DNA from: Strigamia acuminata
Lineage: Eukaryota; Arthropoda; Chilopoda; Geophilomorpha; Linotaeniidae
Reading direction: 5' to 3'
DNA length: 64,000 nucleotides
Assembly: GCA_949358305.1 (NCBI GenBank)
Contig: OX442317.1
Span: forward strand, 16,920,516-16,984,515
The translations under genes and the position numbers were made by a program. The number at the start of each line of letters is the position of its first letter. Position 1 is the first letter of the stretch. The notes below the pieces were generated by a model. It saw only the letters and a program-made list of their open reading frames with translations, did no database searches and was not told the DNA's origin. Shown piece by piece: positions 21,182-32,270 of the stretch.

Positions 21182-22036
21182 CTGAAATGTAAAAATTAGA
21201 TTACCGTAAATTAAATACAAACGAGAATTGAACAGCAAAACACAATCAATGAAAAGGAAAGAAAAGGTGAATAAAACCACAGATCAATCAAACAACCGAA
21301 TTATTCTCTTTTCATTTCTGGCAAGCGAGAATATGGCGACGAATTCCGCGCCTCTCCACGCTTCCACTCGTTTAGACACAAGCGGACGAATGGTCGGATT
21401 GTTGAAACAATTGTTGTCGTTGTCAATTGGTTGATTGGTAGATAGATAGATAGATAGATAGATAGATTGATAAATAGATAAACGGCATGTATAAATGGAC
21501 AGGTATATAGTAAACTAGTAAATACTTTCAACTTGCTCAGCAGCGAAGCACGTGGCGCGGAATCAGCGGTCAGGTATGGCGGATTTCGATAACGACGCTT
21601 GGTGATCGGAGTTACAAAAAAATAAAAATTTGAAAGCATCGTGAAACAAATAGATGAATAAACAAATAAACATAAATATATAAATAAACAAATAAATAAA
21701 TAAAATAGACAAAAATAAACAAACAACGTCGCATCACACGCGGGATTCCATGGTTGTCGCCAGATGCCGCGTCGAATCACTCGCGCGCTCGCCATCAGTA
21801 GTGTGGACCCCGTGTCGTGAACAAGTGGAACAATTAGAGGTAAATTAACCATTTTCCCGGTAAACACTCGTCAGTTGGCGTTTTTACACGCGGTTCGCGG
21901 CCCTGGACTGCATTGCTTTTTGCGGCAGGTGAGCGTCGGGACCGCGGTGCCGTTTTAAAACCGAGACGGTATCGTGTACCAGGGCCACGGTACTTTGAAA
22001 AACTCGTGTAACGCGAACCGACTTTGTTGTACAACG
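21182..22036. other. Intergenic, simple repeats only
   Basis: Contains a TAGA/GATA microsatellite (about 21440-21480), AAAT repeats and a donor-like GAG|GTAAATTAACC at 21838 that could end a 5'-UTR exon of the gene at 22548. I see no coding exon. Confidence 0.35.
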
Positions 22037-22375
22037 AGAAAATACAAGATTCTCATTTTTTCTCGGTTTTGCTTTCATTTGATTAATTCTTATGTTACGT
22101 TTCAACGCAATTTATCTCATTTCAGAAAACTACAAGACACGAATAAAAAGAAGATTTTTTCGTCTGTTTCTTATTGCATGGCGGGTTAAGCCTATATATA
22201 AGATTTTTCTCATTTAATTAGAAATAAACAAAAAAAAAAAAAAAAAAAAAAAATTTTCTTTTTATATGTGTCTCGCAGACTTCTGAAATAAGATAAATTG
22301 TATTGAAACCAAAGGTAAGAATTAACCAAATGGAAGTAAAACCGAGAAAATACGAGAACTTCGAATTTTCTCGTG
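22037..22375. mobile_element. Hairpin (MITE-like) element
   Basis: About 125-bp arms: CGAGAAAATACAAGATTCTC...GACACGAATAAAAAGAAG (about 22038-22160) is repeated inverted at about 22255-22372 (ending GAACTTCGAATTTTCTCG), with roughly 85% identity and a ~90-bp centre holding an A-run. It has no coding capacity. It lies 170 bp upstream of the coiled-coil gene. Confidence 0.7.
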
Positions 22376-22547
22376 TTTTCTCGCATTGTTCCGCGGTAGG
22401 CATCAAATGTACCACGTCCAACACGTACATGTACGCGCGTAGACTTGCGCGAACAATATGTGCGCGGATGTTTTATTCGACGTCCCACGTTTTGGTTCTT
22501 TTTGTTGCGATTTTAATTTTTATCTTTTTTTTCACATCGAAGAAAAT

Positions 22548-23136
22548 ATGGAAAAAGGAAAGAGAGGAGAAAAGCCGTCCACAAAGTCGCACCTGTCACC
22601 CGTCGTCCTTTTGGAACGCATCGACTTCATGGAGGCGTGGAGCCACACGCCAAACTTGAGCGCCGCCAGTAGTTCCGTGCATGATGCACGCGAGCGAAAA
22701 ACTAATGATCCCACGAAGATCAAGGGGGTATGTGTCCCATTCCGATATTTACTCTTTTGTCTTTTTTATTTGACCTTTTTTTTTTTTATTTTTTTTTTAT
22801 ATTTATTCGTTCTTTTCTCTCTTTCTCCAGTCGCTCGGTCGAAGACAGACGAAGGTCCAGGAGACGGCAATGGCGGCGACGGAGGAAAGGATCGAAAAAA
22901 TGATGGAGGGACTAGAGGAGAGAATTGAGGAGTTGATAGACAGGACGGAACAAAGACTCAAGAAAATGGTGAAGGCGACGATGGAGGAATTTGAGAAAAC
23001 ATTTGAAGAAGCAGAGGGAAAATGGTGGAAGGCGATGGAGGGAACGATGGGTTGGATAGAGAATGTCGTTGACGACGATGATGACGAAGGCGCTGAAGAG
23101 GCAATTGGTGGTTCCGATCTTTCGATGGAATTATAA
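22548..23136 (+). CDS. Coiled-coil protein (2 exons, 161 aa)
   Basis: Exon 1 is 22548-22727 (60 codons, ending in phase 0 at GGG|GTATGT) and exon 2 is 22831-23136 after CTCTTTCTCCAG. ATG 22548 is the first in frame. The N-terminus is basic (MEKGKRGEKPSTKSH); exon 2 encodes a long heptad-rich segment (RIEKMMEGLEERIEELID, RLKKMVKATMEEFEKTFEEAE) at about residues 82-125, then an acidic DDDDDEGAEEA tail. The coiled coil suggests oligomerisation. A minus-strand locus at 28113-28794 has a similar layout (short basic exon, one intron, second exon opening with Ser-Arg-rich residues before a coiled coil). Confidence 0.7.
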
Positions 23137-23440
23137 GAGGAGACGGTTTATTCCCACTCTCGTTTGTTTGTTTGTTTGATTTAGTTTTTGTTTTGGTTTT
23201 TAATTTTATTTATTCATTTATTTATTTTTTTTTTCAATTGTCAAAGATGTGACACAACTCTTATGGGACAAAAACAACAATCCACCATCTCATTGTCTCG
23301 TATTGTTTGTTCATATTGCGTATATTTTGTTTCTCATTGTAAAAAAAACATCTCATCGGGTGATTAAATATACGTCTTTATTTTATTTATTTTATTTATT
23401 TATCTGTTTCTCTTCTTTTCTATATTTTAGCACAATTTAT

Positions 23441-23666
23441 AATCGACCCAGAGTGGTCGAGTGGGCAGGACTACCTGCCGCATGGAGCCGTGGACTCTGG
23501 GTTCGAGTCTCGCTTCCGCGATCTTACGTTTGCTTTGTGCAGAAAAAAGGAAAGAAAGAGACTGACTGACTGCTGGGCGACAATGATGATGGTATAAACT
23601 ATTAGTCGTACCCTCTCGCAAGGTCCGAGAAATTCAACCCTTCTTTATTTTGTTTTAATTTTCATC

Positions 23667-23721
<55 letters not shown>

Positions 23722-23725
23722 ATTT
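23441..23725 (+). mobile_element. tRNA-derived SINE ending in a CTAT microsatellite
   Basis: The head carries a box A-like TGGTCGAGTGG (23454) and a box B-like GGTTCGAGTCT (about 23500), spaced as in a Ser/Leu-type tRNA. It is followed by an unrelated body (to about 23665) and (CTAT)n at 23667-23720. This is the layout of a tRNA-derived SINE with a microsatellite tail. It cannot be a working tRNA gene, since the arms do not pair fully. Confidence 0.65.
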
Positions 23726-24079
23726 TTTTTTTTAAATTTAAAACAATTACCGTCAGAGTGCGTTACCGTCGGAGATTTTTTCGTGATTGCCGTGCGCGCG
23801 AGAAAAATTGCAACCGACAAACTTTTCCACATTGAAATTGGAAAACAAAATATATGGGGAGATCCACGTAGACAAGTAAATCAAGATTAACTTGGTTTCG
23901 GAATTTATAGGACACCTTTTAACGCGGGAAACGCAAAAATCCGCATCGAATGGACACTTTGGCGTCCATCGAAGGGCACGGCTTACGTCGGGTGGCGTGG
24001 CGGTTCTGGAAAATTACATTACAGGCCACGTGACCAGGTACAAAGTCCAGCGCACAAACGCTCGAGCGGAGTTGAATAA
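23726..24079. other. Non-coding, related to module flanks
   Basis: It shares TTTTCCACATTGAAAnTGG and GGAATTTATnGGnnnACnTTT segments with 13.0, 18.0 and 31.2 kb, so it is a diverged part of the module array. No gene is seen. Confidence 0.4.
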
Positions 24080-25270
24080 AAGTCCTTGAAATATATAAAT
24101 CGATTTATCGACAGTGGAACTAATTCCACGACGAGTGCCCCAACGATTAATTAGATTATCGAATTGGGTGCCGTCTGAGTCGAAGATCGCGAACGCCCCG
24201 ATCGGTTTACCATTTTAATTTCAACTCGCAGTACACGTTGCACCATCGTAGACGATGCGAGTTTGTATAATCGCGTTCGACGAGTTTGCAGACACTTTGA
24301 ATTCGTTCGCTTCGAGCCATCATGGAGATCCGAGGGTTTCGGTCGAAATTTCCTGAATCGATTTGAAACGGTATTTCCCACCCACGGGTGTTCTGCTCCA
24401 CCACGAACATTCCGGCGACCATTGCGGCGACCATTGCGGCAACGAGCGCCTCACCTACGGTGAATGCGGGGCAGCTGGCACCGACGAGTGTCGGCAGCCC
24501 CAACAACTTGTTCCAAAATAAGCCCACAGACACACCTATAAAGCGTGTTTATTTCAAATAATTGTGCAAAAACACCCATTTAATTGTTTATTTATTTGTT
24601 CCTCGTGATACGCGCGTGGCCTGTGCGTTGACGACGTGTTCGCGATTTCACGACGGAATTCGTGGATCCGTTCGTCGGGATTGGACTTTTGGGTGTCGGG
24701 TGAAAACGACCGACCGGGGACGAAATTCGAGGCGGAGAAGGGAGAAGGGAGCAAACAAGCGCGCGCGCAAGACGCCAAACGGAGTAAAAAAAATATCCAA
24801 AGAAGATGACTAAACTTTACTTTACTTTACTTAATTTTCGAATACTATGAGCACCCGGGATTCCATACTAAGGTCGAAATGACTAAAGTCGAAATCCCGT
24901 TTCGACCTAATTCGTTTCGACCCAGGTATCCCATCTAGTCTAAAATAAAAACAAACTCGCTGTTCACTAAAATATCTATATTTAAAGTTTTTACAGTTTC
25001 TACAGTTTGCAGAATGTTATAAAAAAAAATAAAAATAAATAAATAAATAAATAAAAATAAAAATAAAAATAAAAACAAATAAACAAATAAAACGGAATAA
25101 AACGAAACGATGAAACAACGATACATTGAAGCGACGATTATATGGTGGAATAACGCCCACCGCGGCGACAATATCAAATATTAAATCGAAAAAGTTACGC
25201 GAAAACGACAGTTATTTATTTGTATAACATTTTTTTCCCACATTTTTTACCCCATTCACACATAGGATTG
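24080..25270 (-). repeat. Minus-strand module copy plus AT-rich spacer
   Basis: One module copy (about 24080-24820). On the minus strand the frame 24533-24207 reads GLPTLVGASCP ... DRNPRISMMARSERIQSVCK ... TNSHRLRW, closely matching the copy at 26514-26101. From 24820 to 25270 there is AT-rich sequence with TAAA repeats and no gene. Confidence 0.55.
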
Positions 25271-25274
25271 CCAT

Positions 25275-25925
25275 TTATTGACACTTGTACATTTTATCTG
25301 GATATTCGACAAAGTACAAATTTGTCCATGGAACAAATCCATACTCGAATGGGATGGTGACGCCAAGTTTATCGTCTTTGAAGAATCGATCAAACTGCGC
25401 GCAAGACATATTCGAGTCCCAAAGGAAACGCATCCCCAAGACGAGAGTTCTTTCTTTCGTCACGACGATGAAGTTGGTTTCGGTGCCTCGATTCACCCAC
25501 TCGACGTTCATCTTGATCTGTCCAATTATTTGGAAATGGTCACCAACGATGTTTTTTAGGTACCGGTGTCTATCGTCGTCGTCGTCTAGTTCGCGGATAC
25601 TGTCCCGAGGGTAGCCCGTTTCTTCGAATAAACGTTCGTCGATGACGCAGAAGCGCGACCACTCGATTACCAGGGCATTACGCGCGAGATTCCCTATCTT
25701 CACCTTGAGCAAGGGATGTTCGTTCGTGGGTTCAAGCGGTTTTCGGCTGAATAAGAGAAGTTTTAGATTAAAAATTATACGAAACAATTCGTATCTGTTC
25801 CTGGAATTACCTGGAACATGGTTCAATGTTGCGAGGAACGCCAACGAGACGTGGAAAACAGTCTTGTATCGTGTCTGAACTTGATTTGGATGCAAATGAG
25901 ACACGGGTTACGCCAGATGGCGTGG
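25275..25925 (-). CDS. Retropepsin-like protein lacking the catalytic Asp-Thr-Gly
   Basis: Minus strand. The main exon, 25746-25275 (157 codons incl. stop), follows TTCTCTTATTCAG; a 64-bp intron joins it in phase 2 to an exon ending at 25811 that reads DTIQDCFPRLVGVPRNIEPC. The main exon has the shape of a retroviral-type aspartic protease: ALVIEWSRFCVIDERLFE where active enzymes have IDTGAxxSVID, then HFQIIGQIKMNVEW, FIVVTKE and LVLGMRFL, the usual C-terminal G-L/I-L-G-x-x-L region. The Asp-Thr-Gly is replaced by Glu-Trp-Ser, so proteolysis is unlikely. No ATG is seen in the upstream exon, which merges into a module repeat at about 25925, so the 5' end is incomplete or lost. It is probably a domesticated or decaying retroelement protease. 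Confidence 0.6.
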
Positions 25926-27960
25926 CGGTTGTGAGAAATTACATCACACAGGCGCTCGCGCGGAGTTAAATAAAAATCCTCGAAATATAGAAATTGATTT
26001 ATCGACGGTGGAACCGATTCCACGTCGAGTGTCCCAACGATTAATTAGATTATAGAACTGGGTGTTGTCCGAAACGAAGATCGCGAACGCTCCGATCGGT
26101 TTACGATTTAAATTTCAACTCGCGGTACACGTTGCACCATCGTAGGCGATGCGAGTTTGTATAATCGCGTTCGACGAGTTTGCAGACACTTTGAATTCGT
26201 TCGCTTCGAGCCATCGTGGAGATCCGAGGGTTTCGGTCAAAATTTCCTGAATCGATTTGATACGGTTGTTCTGCTCCGCCACGAACACTCCCTGGTTCGT
26301 CGAAAAACACTCCAAAGTGGGTTCGTCGGAGAACACGGGGCAGTTGGCGACCGATGCGCGCCGACAGCCCCGACAAATTGTTCCAAAATAAAATCCAAGC
26401 TCCCACAACGTTGTTTTCGATACGCGCGTTCCTACACGCGATGACGCGCGTGATGCGATGCGGGTGAGTGTGACACGGGTTTTCGAATTGGGCGTCGACG
26501 ATGATGTTTGTCAACGTGGATAAACGTCCGCAAAGTGCCCGGAACGCAGTTAATTACCGACGAGAATTGAAAATGTAATCGTTTTTGATAAAAAGAAACC
26601 CTCGTAACGTTGAAACGATAAAGAGAACGCAAAATTTCGGATTCGAATTCAGGTTCGATCCGCAAACTGTCGAGGCGCGACGTGCCAAGCGTGGAGGGGA
26701 GCGTTTATCGCTTATAGGTGCCCGATGATCGGAGATGGGTGGGTGATCGGTACCAGACAGACACAAAACAGAATAAAATCTACCCAAGGAAGACGCCTAG
26801 AGTTTAATTTCTCAATCGTGGAAACGACTTCGCAGTTCGTACTTCGGTCGTCAATAAGATTACCTTCGCAGTGACCGACTAGAATAAGAGTTTTGCAAAA
26901 TATCCGTCGTTTCACATTTTAATTTCGTCTTTCCGGCGTCTCGCGCCATCGCTTTCGACGTGAGTTTGTGTCATTGCGTTCGGTGGATTTGCAAGCGCCT
27001 CTAGGTCGATCGAGACCAGACACGTTTACTTCAGAGTAGGGACCACTCCACCACGAACATTCCGAGGGTATTGGCGCGCAAAAAGGACGGGGTCCTATCT
27101 TCTCGCCACGCAGAATACGGGCAGCCAGCACTGGCAGCCCCCAATAACTTGTTCCAAAATAAGATCGAGTTGATTAGATGCCGTCACTCATCCCTCCCGT
27201 AAATACCGTAAATTTCGTAAATGTCACAATACGTGGTGAAAATGATGCGTCACGTGTCTTATCGCGCATTGGGTCACATTTAAACGCACGTATCGTTAAG
27301 GGTGTCGCGTTCATGGTGGTACATTGGTGCCGGGATGTTCAGATACGAACTCCCGTACGCTTCCACAGCGTTGGTATTGTTTGGTTATAGCGATTGTTTG
27401 TTCCAAATAATTGTGCAAAAACACTAGTTTAATTGTTTATATATTTAATCCTCGGGAGATGCGTGCGACCTATACGCCGACCCCAAGCTCAGGATTTCGC
27501 TGCGGATTTCGTGGATCTGTCCGGGCTTTTGGGCGCCGGACAAAAAAAGTTCGATTGGAAATGGGTCCCCGGACGGAGAAAAGAGAAAGGAGTAGACACG
27601 CGCGCGTGGGACACCCTGTGGAATAAAAAATACCCATGGAAGACAATGAAAGTTTAATCCCACAATCGTCGAATCGGTTTCGTGGTTTGCGCTCCAACTG
27701 TTAATTAGATTATCGTCGTTGGGACCGATTGAAACAAATTGTTTTGTGAAAAATTTGCAGTTTCAGATTTTAACTTTATCTCCCAGACTTCTTGCCCCAT
27801 CGCTGTCTACGCTGTCTACGCGAGCCAGACGACAATATGAGTCCTGAGGTCCGAGAGCGAGTCTGCATGTCCCAGGGGACGGCATGCGAGTAGCCACTCG
27901 TGCGCCCCTTGCCATCGCCAGACATGCTTTCGCCAAAGTATGAACCGTGACAACAACTAT
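25926..27960 (-). repeat. Minus-strand module array, cluster 3 (about three copies)
   Basis: Copies begin near 25985, 26805 and 27650. The first gives the best intact frame of the family, 26514-26101 (137 codons, no ATG start). It carries both the N-terminal block (NIIVDAQFENPCHTHPHRIT) and the C-terminal block (ARSERIQSVCKLVERDYTNS ... RLRW). The second reads CKSTERNDTNSRRKRWRETP at its end (26919-27131). The shared pattern CK-x-x-ER-x-x-TNS-x-R-x-RW across copies argues that the ancestor was protein coding. Confidence 0.6.
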
Positions 27961-28112
27961 ATTAAAACAATGTTTATTCGATCGAAAGAATCTATACAAC
28001 AATTATGAGTACACTTGTCAATTTATTTATCTATTTATTTGATAGAATCTTGGTTGTGGTCACTGTCGGTCACATCGTAACCATCGTCTTCAGGGCCCAT
28101 CACCCCTTCTCC

Positions 28113-28794
28113 CTACCACTCCTTTTCATCACCGTTATCATCGAGTCCTTCGTAACCACAGCCATCTTCCTCCTCCATCATGTCCACCATGTCCATCTCC
28201 ATTTCCTTCACCTCCGCCTGCACCGCCTCTAGCTTCTTCCCCACCGACTTCAACACGCACAACGTCTTCGTCTTCTTTTCCCGCCATCTCGCCGCTTTCT
28301 CCATTCGCTCCGCAACCACTTTGTCCAGTTGCTCCGCCAACACCTTCTCCATTCGCTTCGCCATAACCTTCTCCACCACATTCTCCGCCACATTCTCCAC
28401 CACATTCTTCACCACATTCTTCACCACATTCTCCATTTTTTCTGTTATCACCGCCTCGACCCTTGTTGCCAATCTCTCTTACCGCAGCACCGAAGGTGAA
28501 GACGGCGGCGGCAATGATGTCTCTCTTCGCGACTGGAAAGGGAAAGGGAGAAAAAAAAAAAGAGAATAAGCAAATAAATAAAACCCAAGACGTGGCGCGT
28601 ACCCTCTTGATCAGCGTCAGTTTACTCCTTTTCTGCCTGCCTGGACGCTTGGACAAAGCGGGATCGAGCGGCACCGACGCGATAGCGGCAGTCGACAACG
28701 GCGATGTGGTTCTAGTCCGCGTCGCACGGAGAACGGGCGTCGAGATGGACGATGTTTCCCCTTCCCCTTTCACCTTCCATGTTCCTGTCATCAT
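28113..28794 (-). pseudogene. Coiled-coil gene with an in-frame stop (2 exons)
   Basis: Minus strand. Exon 1 is 28794-28603 (64 codons from ATG 28794, ending AGG|GTACGC); exon 2 starts at 28532 after CCCTTTCCAG. Joined in phase 0, exon 2 reads SRRETSLPPPSSPSVLR and then TAA at 28481-28479. The same frame continues open for 122 codons (28478-28113) as a heptad-rich coiled coil (EKMENVVKNVVKNVVENV, KRMEKVLAEQLDKVVAERME) with an acidic C-terminus. The layout matches the intact gene at 22548-23136. Either a nonsense mutation has truncated it, the stop is read through, or an unseen splice skips it. A second, Gly-rich frame overlaps but lacks heptads. The 5' UTR has a CT-rich acceptor just before the ATG. 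Confidence 0.55.
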
Positions 28795-29569
28795 GGTCTC
28801 TGAAAAAGAAAAAAACGCGATAGATAAAATCAAAAGAAAAAGAAAAAAAAACAAAAAAAAAAAAACCAAATGGGTTATTAAATTGAGCTTCATTTTCTGT
28901 TAGCAACAATAACCAAACAAACAAATTTTTTCTGCGCGCGCTTACGGATACAATACGTGCATAATTGGGCGGGAATAATTGACAAATGATACCACAGAAC
29001 ACTTGGCTCATTCGCTCGTTCACTCGCTCGCTCACTCACGTTTAACGAAACGAAACAAAACACGCAACTGCAAACGCAAACTGTCTTTGCCCGGCTCTAG
29101 CTCGATTTAAAAATGGCGACAATTGAAACGAAGCTTCGTGCTTCACTGCAACGTGGTGTCGACGAGAGCGAGAGCGAGAGCGAGAGTGAGAGCGAGAGAA
29201 AGCGAGTGAGTGGGTGAGTAAGTAAGTAAGTAAGTAAGTAAGTAATCAAGTGGAGCATGCGTGGACTGGCGACGATATTTCCGCAGTCGTTCAATTTGGC
29301 GTGGGTTTACAACTCCGCTTATTTGGTCGCTGATCGAGTCGGCACGCACTTTAAACATGTTGACGGCAAACAATACACGCGGGAAAAAAAATAACGCTAA
29401 GTTGTACGTAAGAAGAGTCTTCATTATGAATAAATGCAAAGGACCGAACCCCGAATATTCGAGTGTCCACACAACCTATCGTCCACCGGGTCTTGGTGTC
29501 CGGGTAGAAAGAGGGAGGGGACGGACGCGCGCGTACCGGACATTGCCACTCGGAACAAAAAATGTGCAT
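28795..29569. other. Intergenic with GAGC and TAAG repeats
   Basis: Contains the 5' region of the minus-strand coiled-coil locus, a (GAGAGC)n and (GTAA)n tract at about 29160-29245, and unrecognised sequence. No gene is seen. Confidence 0.35.
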
Positions 29570-32270
29570 AATAGGGAAAACGATCAAAGTTTAATTTCCT
29601 GATCTTGGAGTCGGTTCCGCGATTTGTGTTCCGACCAATAATTAGATTATCCTCGCAGCGACCTACTGGAACAAAGATTTTGTGGAAAATCCGCCGTTTT
29701 ATATTTTATTTTTTCTTTTCCGGTTGTCTCGCACCATGTAATCGACGCGAGTTTTTGAGATTGCGCTCGACCGGACTTTGCGAACATTCTCAGAGCGTTC
29801 CGGGCCCTCGCGGATATCCGGAGGGTTCCGGTGCGGCATGGGTTTGATTGCGCTCGTTTTATTCTGCGTTGTCACTGGCCAGACGCGAATGGTCGGAGGG
29901 GGTCGCGTTCGCGACAAATAGGGGCAGTTGGCGCCGACGAGCGCCGGCAGCCCCGACACATTGTTTCAAATAAAGCTCCTGTCGAGTTGATTCGATTCGA
30001 TTCGTATCGTGTTAATTTATCTCTGCGATCTACGCGGTGGAAACAATGCCCCGCTCTTCTACCCCGTATTGCGCGCCTCATCGCGCATTAGATCGCATTT
30101 AAACGCGCGTACAATTAAGGGTGACGCGATCACGCCGGTAAATCGACGCACACTTTACTCACGGATGCGCACCGGCACTGAAACGTCCAGAGACACGCTT
30201 CTACACGTTTCTACGGCGTCGGCATTGTTTATTTATTTGTTTATTCGTTTACTTATTTATTAATTCATCTATTCAGACCTCGTGGTGTGCAAATTGCGGA
30301 AAGGTCCCTCATTTTTAGCGTTACGTGTTCGCAATTCTGACTTGAACGCAGCCAGTCGACCGAGACCCGACGTCAAATTCGATAGCAACGCGTCGGAATG
30401 CAAATAACTATCGACGAAAATTAAAAGTATAATTGTTTAATAAAAGGAAACTGACGTAATGTTGAAACGCTAAAAAATACGTAAAATTAAGATTCAAATT
30501 CGGGTTCGATCCAGGTCAGATTAAGTCAGATCAGATCCGCGAACTCTCGAGGCGCGACATGTTTATCGCTTAAAGATACCTGGCGATCGACGATGGGCGG
30601 ACGACTGGAGTTCGATTTCCCGACCATGGGATCAGTTTCGCGGTTCGTGCTCCATTGTTTAATGAGATTATCTTCGTTGGGGTCGATCCCAACAAAAAAA
30701 TTGAAAATAAATTACATTTTACATTTTAGAACTGGCTTCCGGACGCCTCGCACCATCCCCGGCGACGCAGTTGTTGTCGTTGGATTCGACCGACTCTGCG
30801 GACATTTTCAAACCCAGACCAGACACACTTGTTTCGAACAAGGAGCCATCAAGCGCTGAGCGCTTAAACGGACCTGTTTCGTCCCTTTTGTGTCTCAATA
30901 CCCTCGGGGTGTTCGTGGTGGAGTAGATGTCATTTATGCGTTGTAAAAAGCGTTTTCTCTATTGCATCGGCATACGGGCATACGGGGCAGCTGGTGACGG
31001 CAGCCCCCAATAAATTTGTTCCAAAAATAAGTTCCCGTCGAGTCGTGTCGATTTCTCTTTCTCTCTCTCTCTCTCTGGTCCGCCGTGATCGCGCTTCATT
31101 GCGCTAAATTGCCGCCAGAACGCGCTACCGTCGCAACATTTTTCCTCGATTGTCGCCTACGGTCAGAAAATCGCAGCTGACGGTCTTTTCCGCATCAAAA
31201 CGGGAAAAGAAAACGTATGGGCGGATATACGCGGACAGGTCAATCGAGATTAACCCTGTTTCGGGATTCATCGGAACACTTTTAACGTGGAAAACACCAA
31301 AATTCGCATCAGGCGAACATTTTTGGCGTCCATTAAAGGACGCGGATTACGGGTCACGCGAACGGGCGTCAAATCCCGCGCGCAAACGATCGTGTCGAGT
31401 TAAATAAAAGAATAGAAATCGGTGACAAGTGTTGCACGAAACGAGGCCACGAACGCCTCTATTGGTTTACGATTTTATTTTCACCCCATTGTACTCGACG
31501 CGCCAGCGTAGGAGAAGTGAGTTTTCGTCACTACGTTCGATGGATTTGCAAACAAACGGACAAACAAACAAACGGTTTCAGACCGTTCCGGGTCCTCGCG
31601 GATATTCGGAGGGTTCCGGTGGTGGATTTGTCTCATCACCTTTAATCTATCCTGTGTTGTCATCGGCCAAACCAGTGCCGGTTTGCACGGTACAAAGGGT
31701 CGTGCAAAGGGTCGCATTCGCGGCAAATAGGGGCAGCTGGTGTCGACGGACGAGCGCCGGCAGCCCCGACACATTGTTCCAAAAAAAAGCTCCTGTCGGG
31801 TTGATTCGATTCGATTCGACTCGTGTTAATTTATCCCTGCGACCCGCCCCCGTAAATGTCGTAATACGCGGTGGAAACGATGCCCGCTCTTCTACCCCGC
31901 ATTGCGCGCCTCGTCGCGCACTAGGCCGCGTTCAAACGCGCGTACTATTAACGGGTGACGCGATCTCGCCGGTAAGTCGACATGCGCTTTACTCACGAAT
32001 GCGCGTCGGCACCGAAACGTTCGGAAACATGCTTCCGCAGTGTCGGCATTGTTCATTTATTAAATTATTTGTTTATTCATTTATTTAAACTCCGTGGTTG
32101 ATTGATGGGCGTGTGGATTTCGCGATTTGCGTTGGCCCTGTGTTCACAGTTTTGATTGATTTGAACGCAGCCAATCGAACGAGACCCGACATCAATCTCG
32201 ATAGCGACGCGTCGGAACGCAAAGAACTGCTCACCGAGAATTGAAAGTGTAATTGTAAAACAAATAATCA
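29570..32270 (-). repeat. Minus-strand module array, cluster 4 (three copies)
   Basis: Copies begin near 29585, 30600 and 31430. Minus-strand frames at 29959-29699 and 31774-31481 share HRNPPDIREGPERSE / HRNPPNIREDPERSE, and the first keeps GLPALVGANCP as at 24.5 kb. They also share GGGGCAGCTGGyGyCGACGAGCGCCGGCAGCCCC on the plus strand. No complete gene can be built from any copy. Confidence 0.6.

Noticed and set aside
21301-21867. 188-codon minus ORF
   Set aside because: Largely a translation of TAGA/TAAA simple repeats (YLSIYLSIY-like).
23441-23520. Functional tRNA gene
   Set aside because: A and B boxes are present but acceptor and anticodon arms do not pair and a SINE body follows.
25275-25904. 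Unspliced 209-codon reading of the retropepsin-like gene
   Set aside because: It starts at GTG, and splicing the 64-bp intron in phase 2 gives a more protein-like upstream peptide; kept as spliced.
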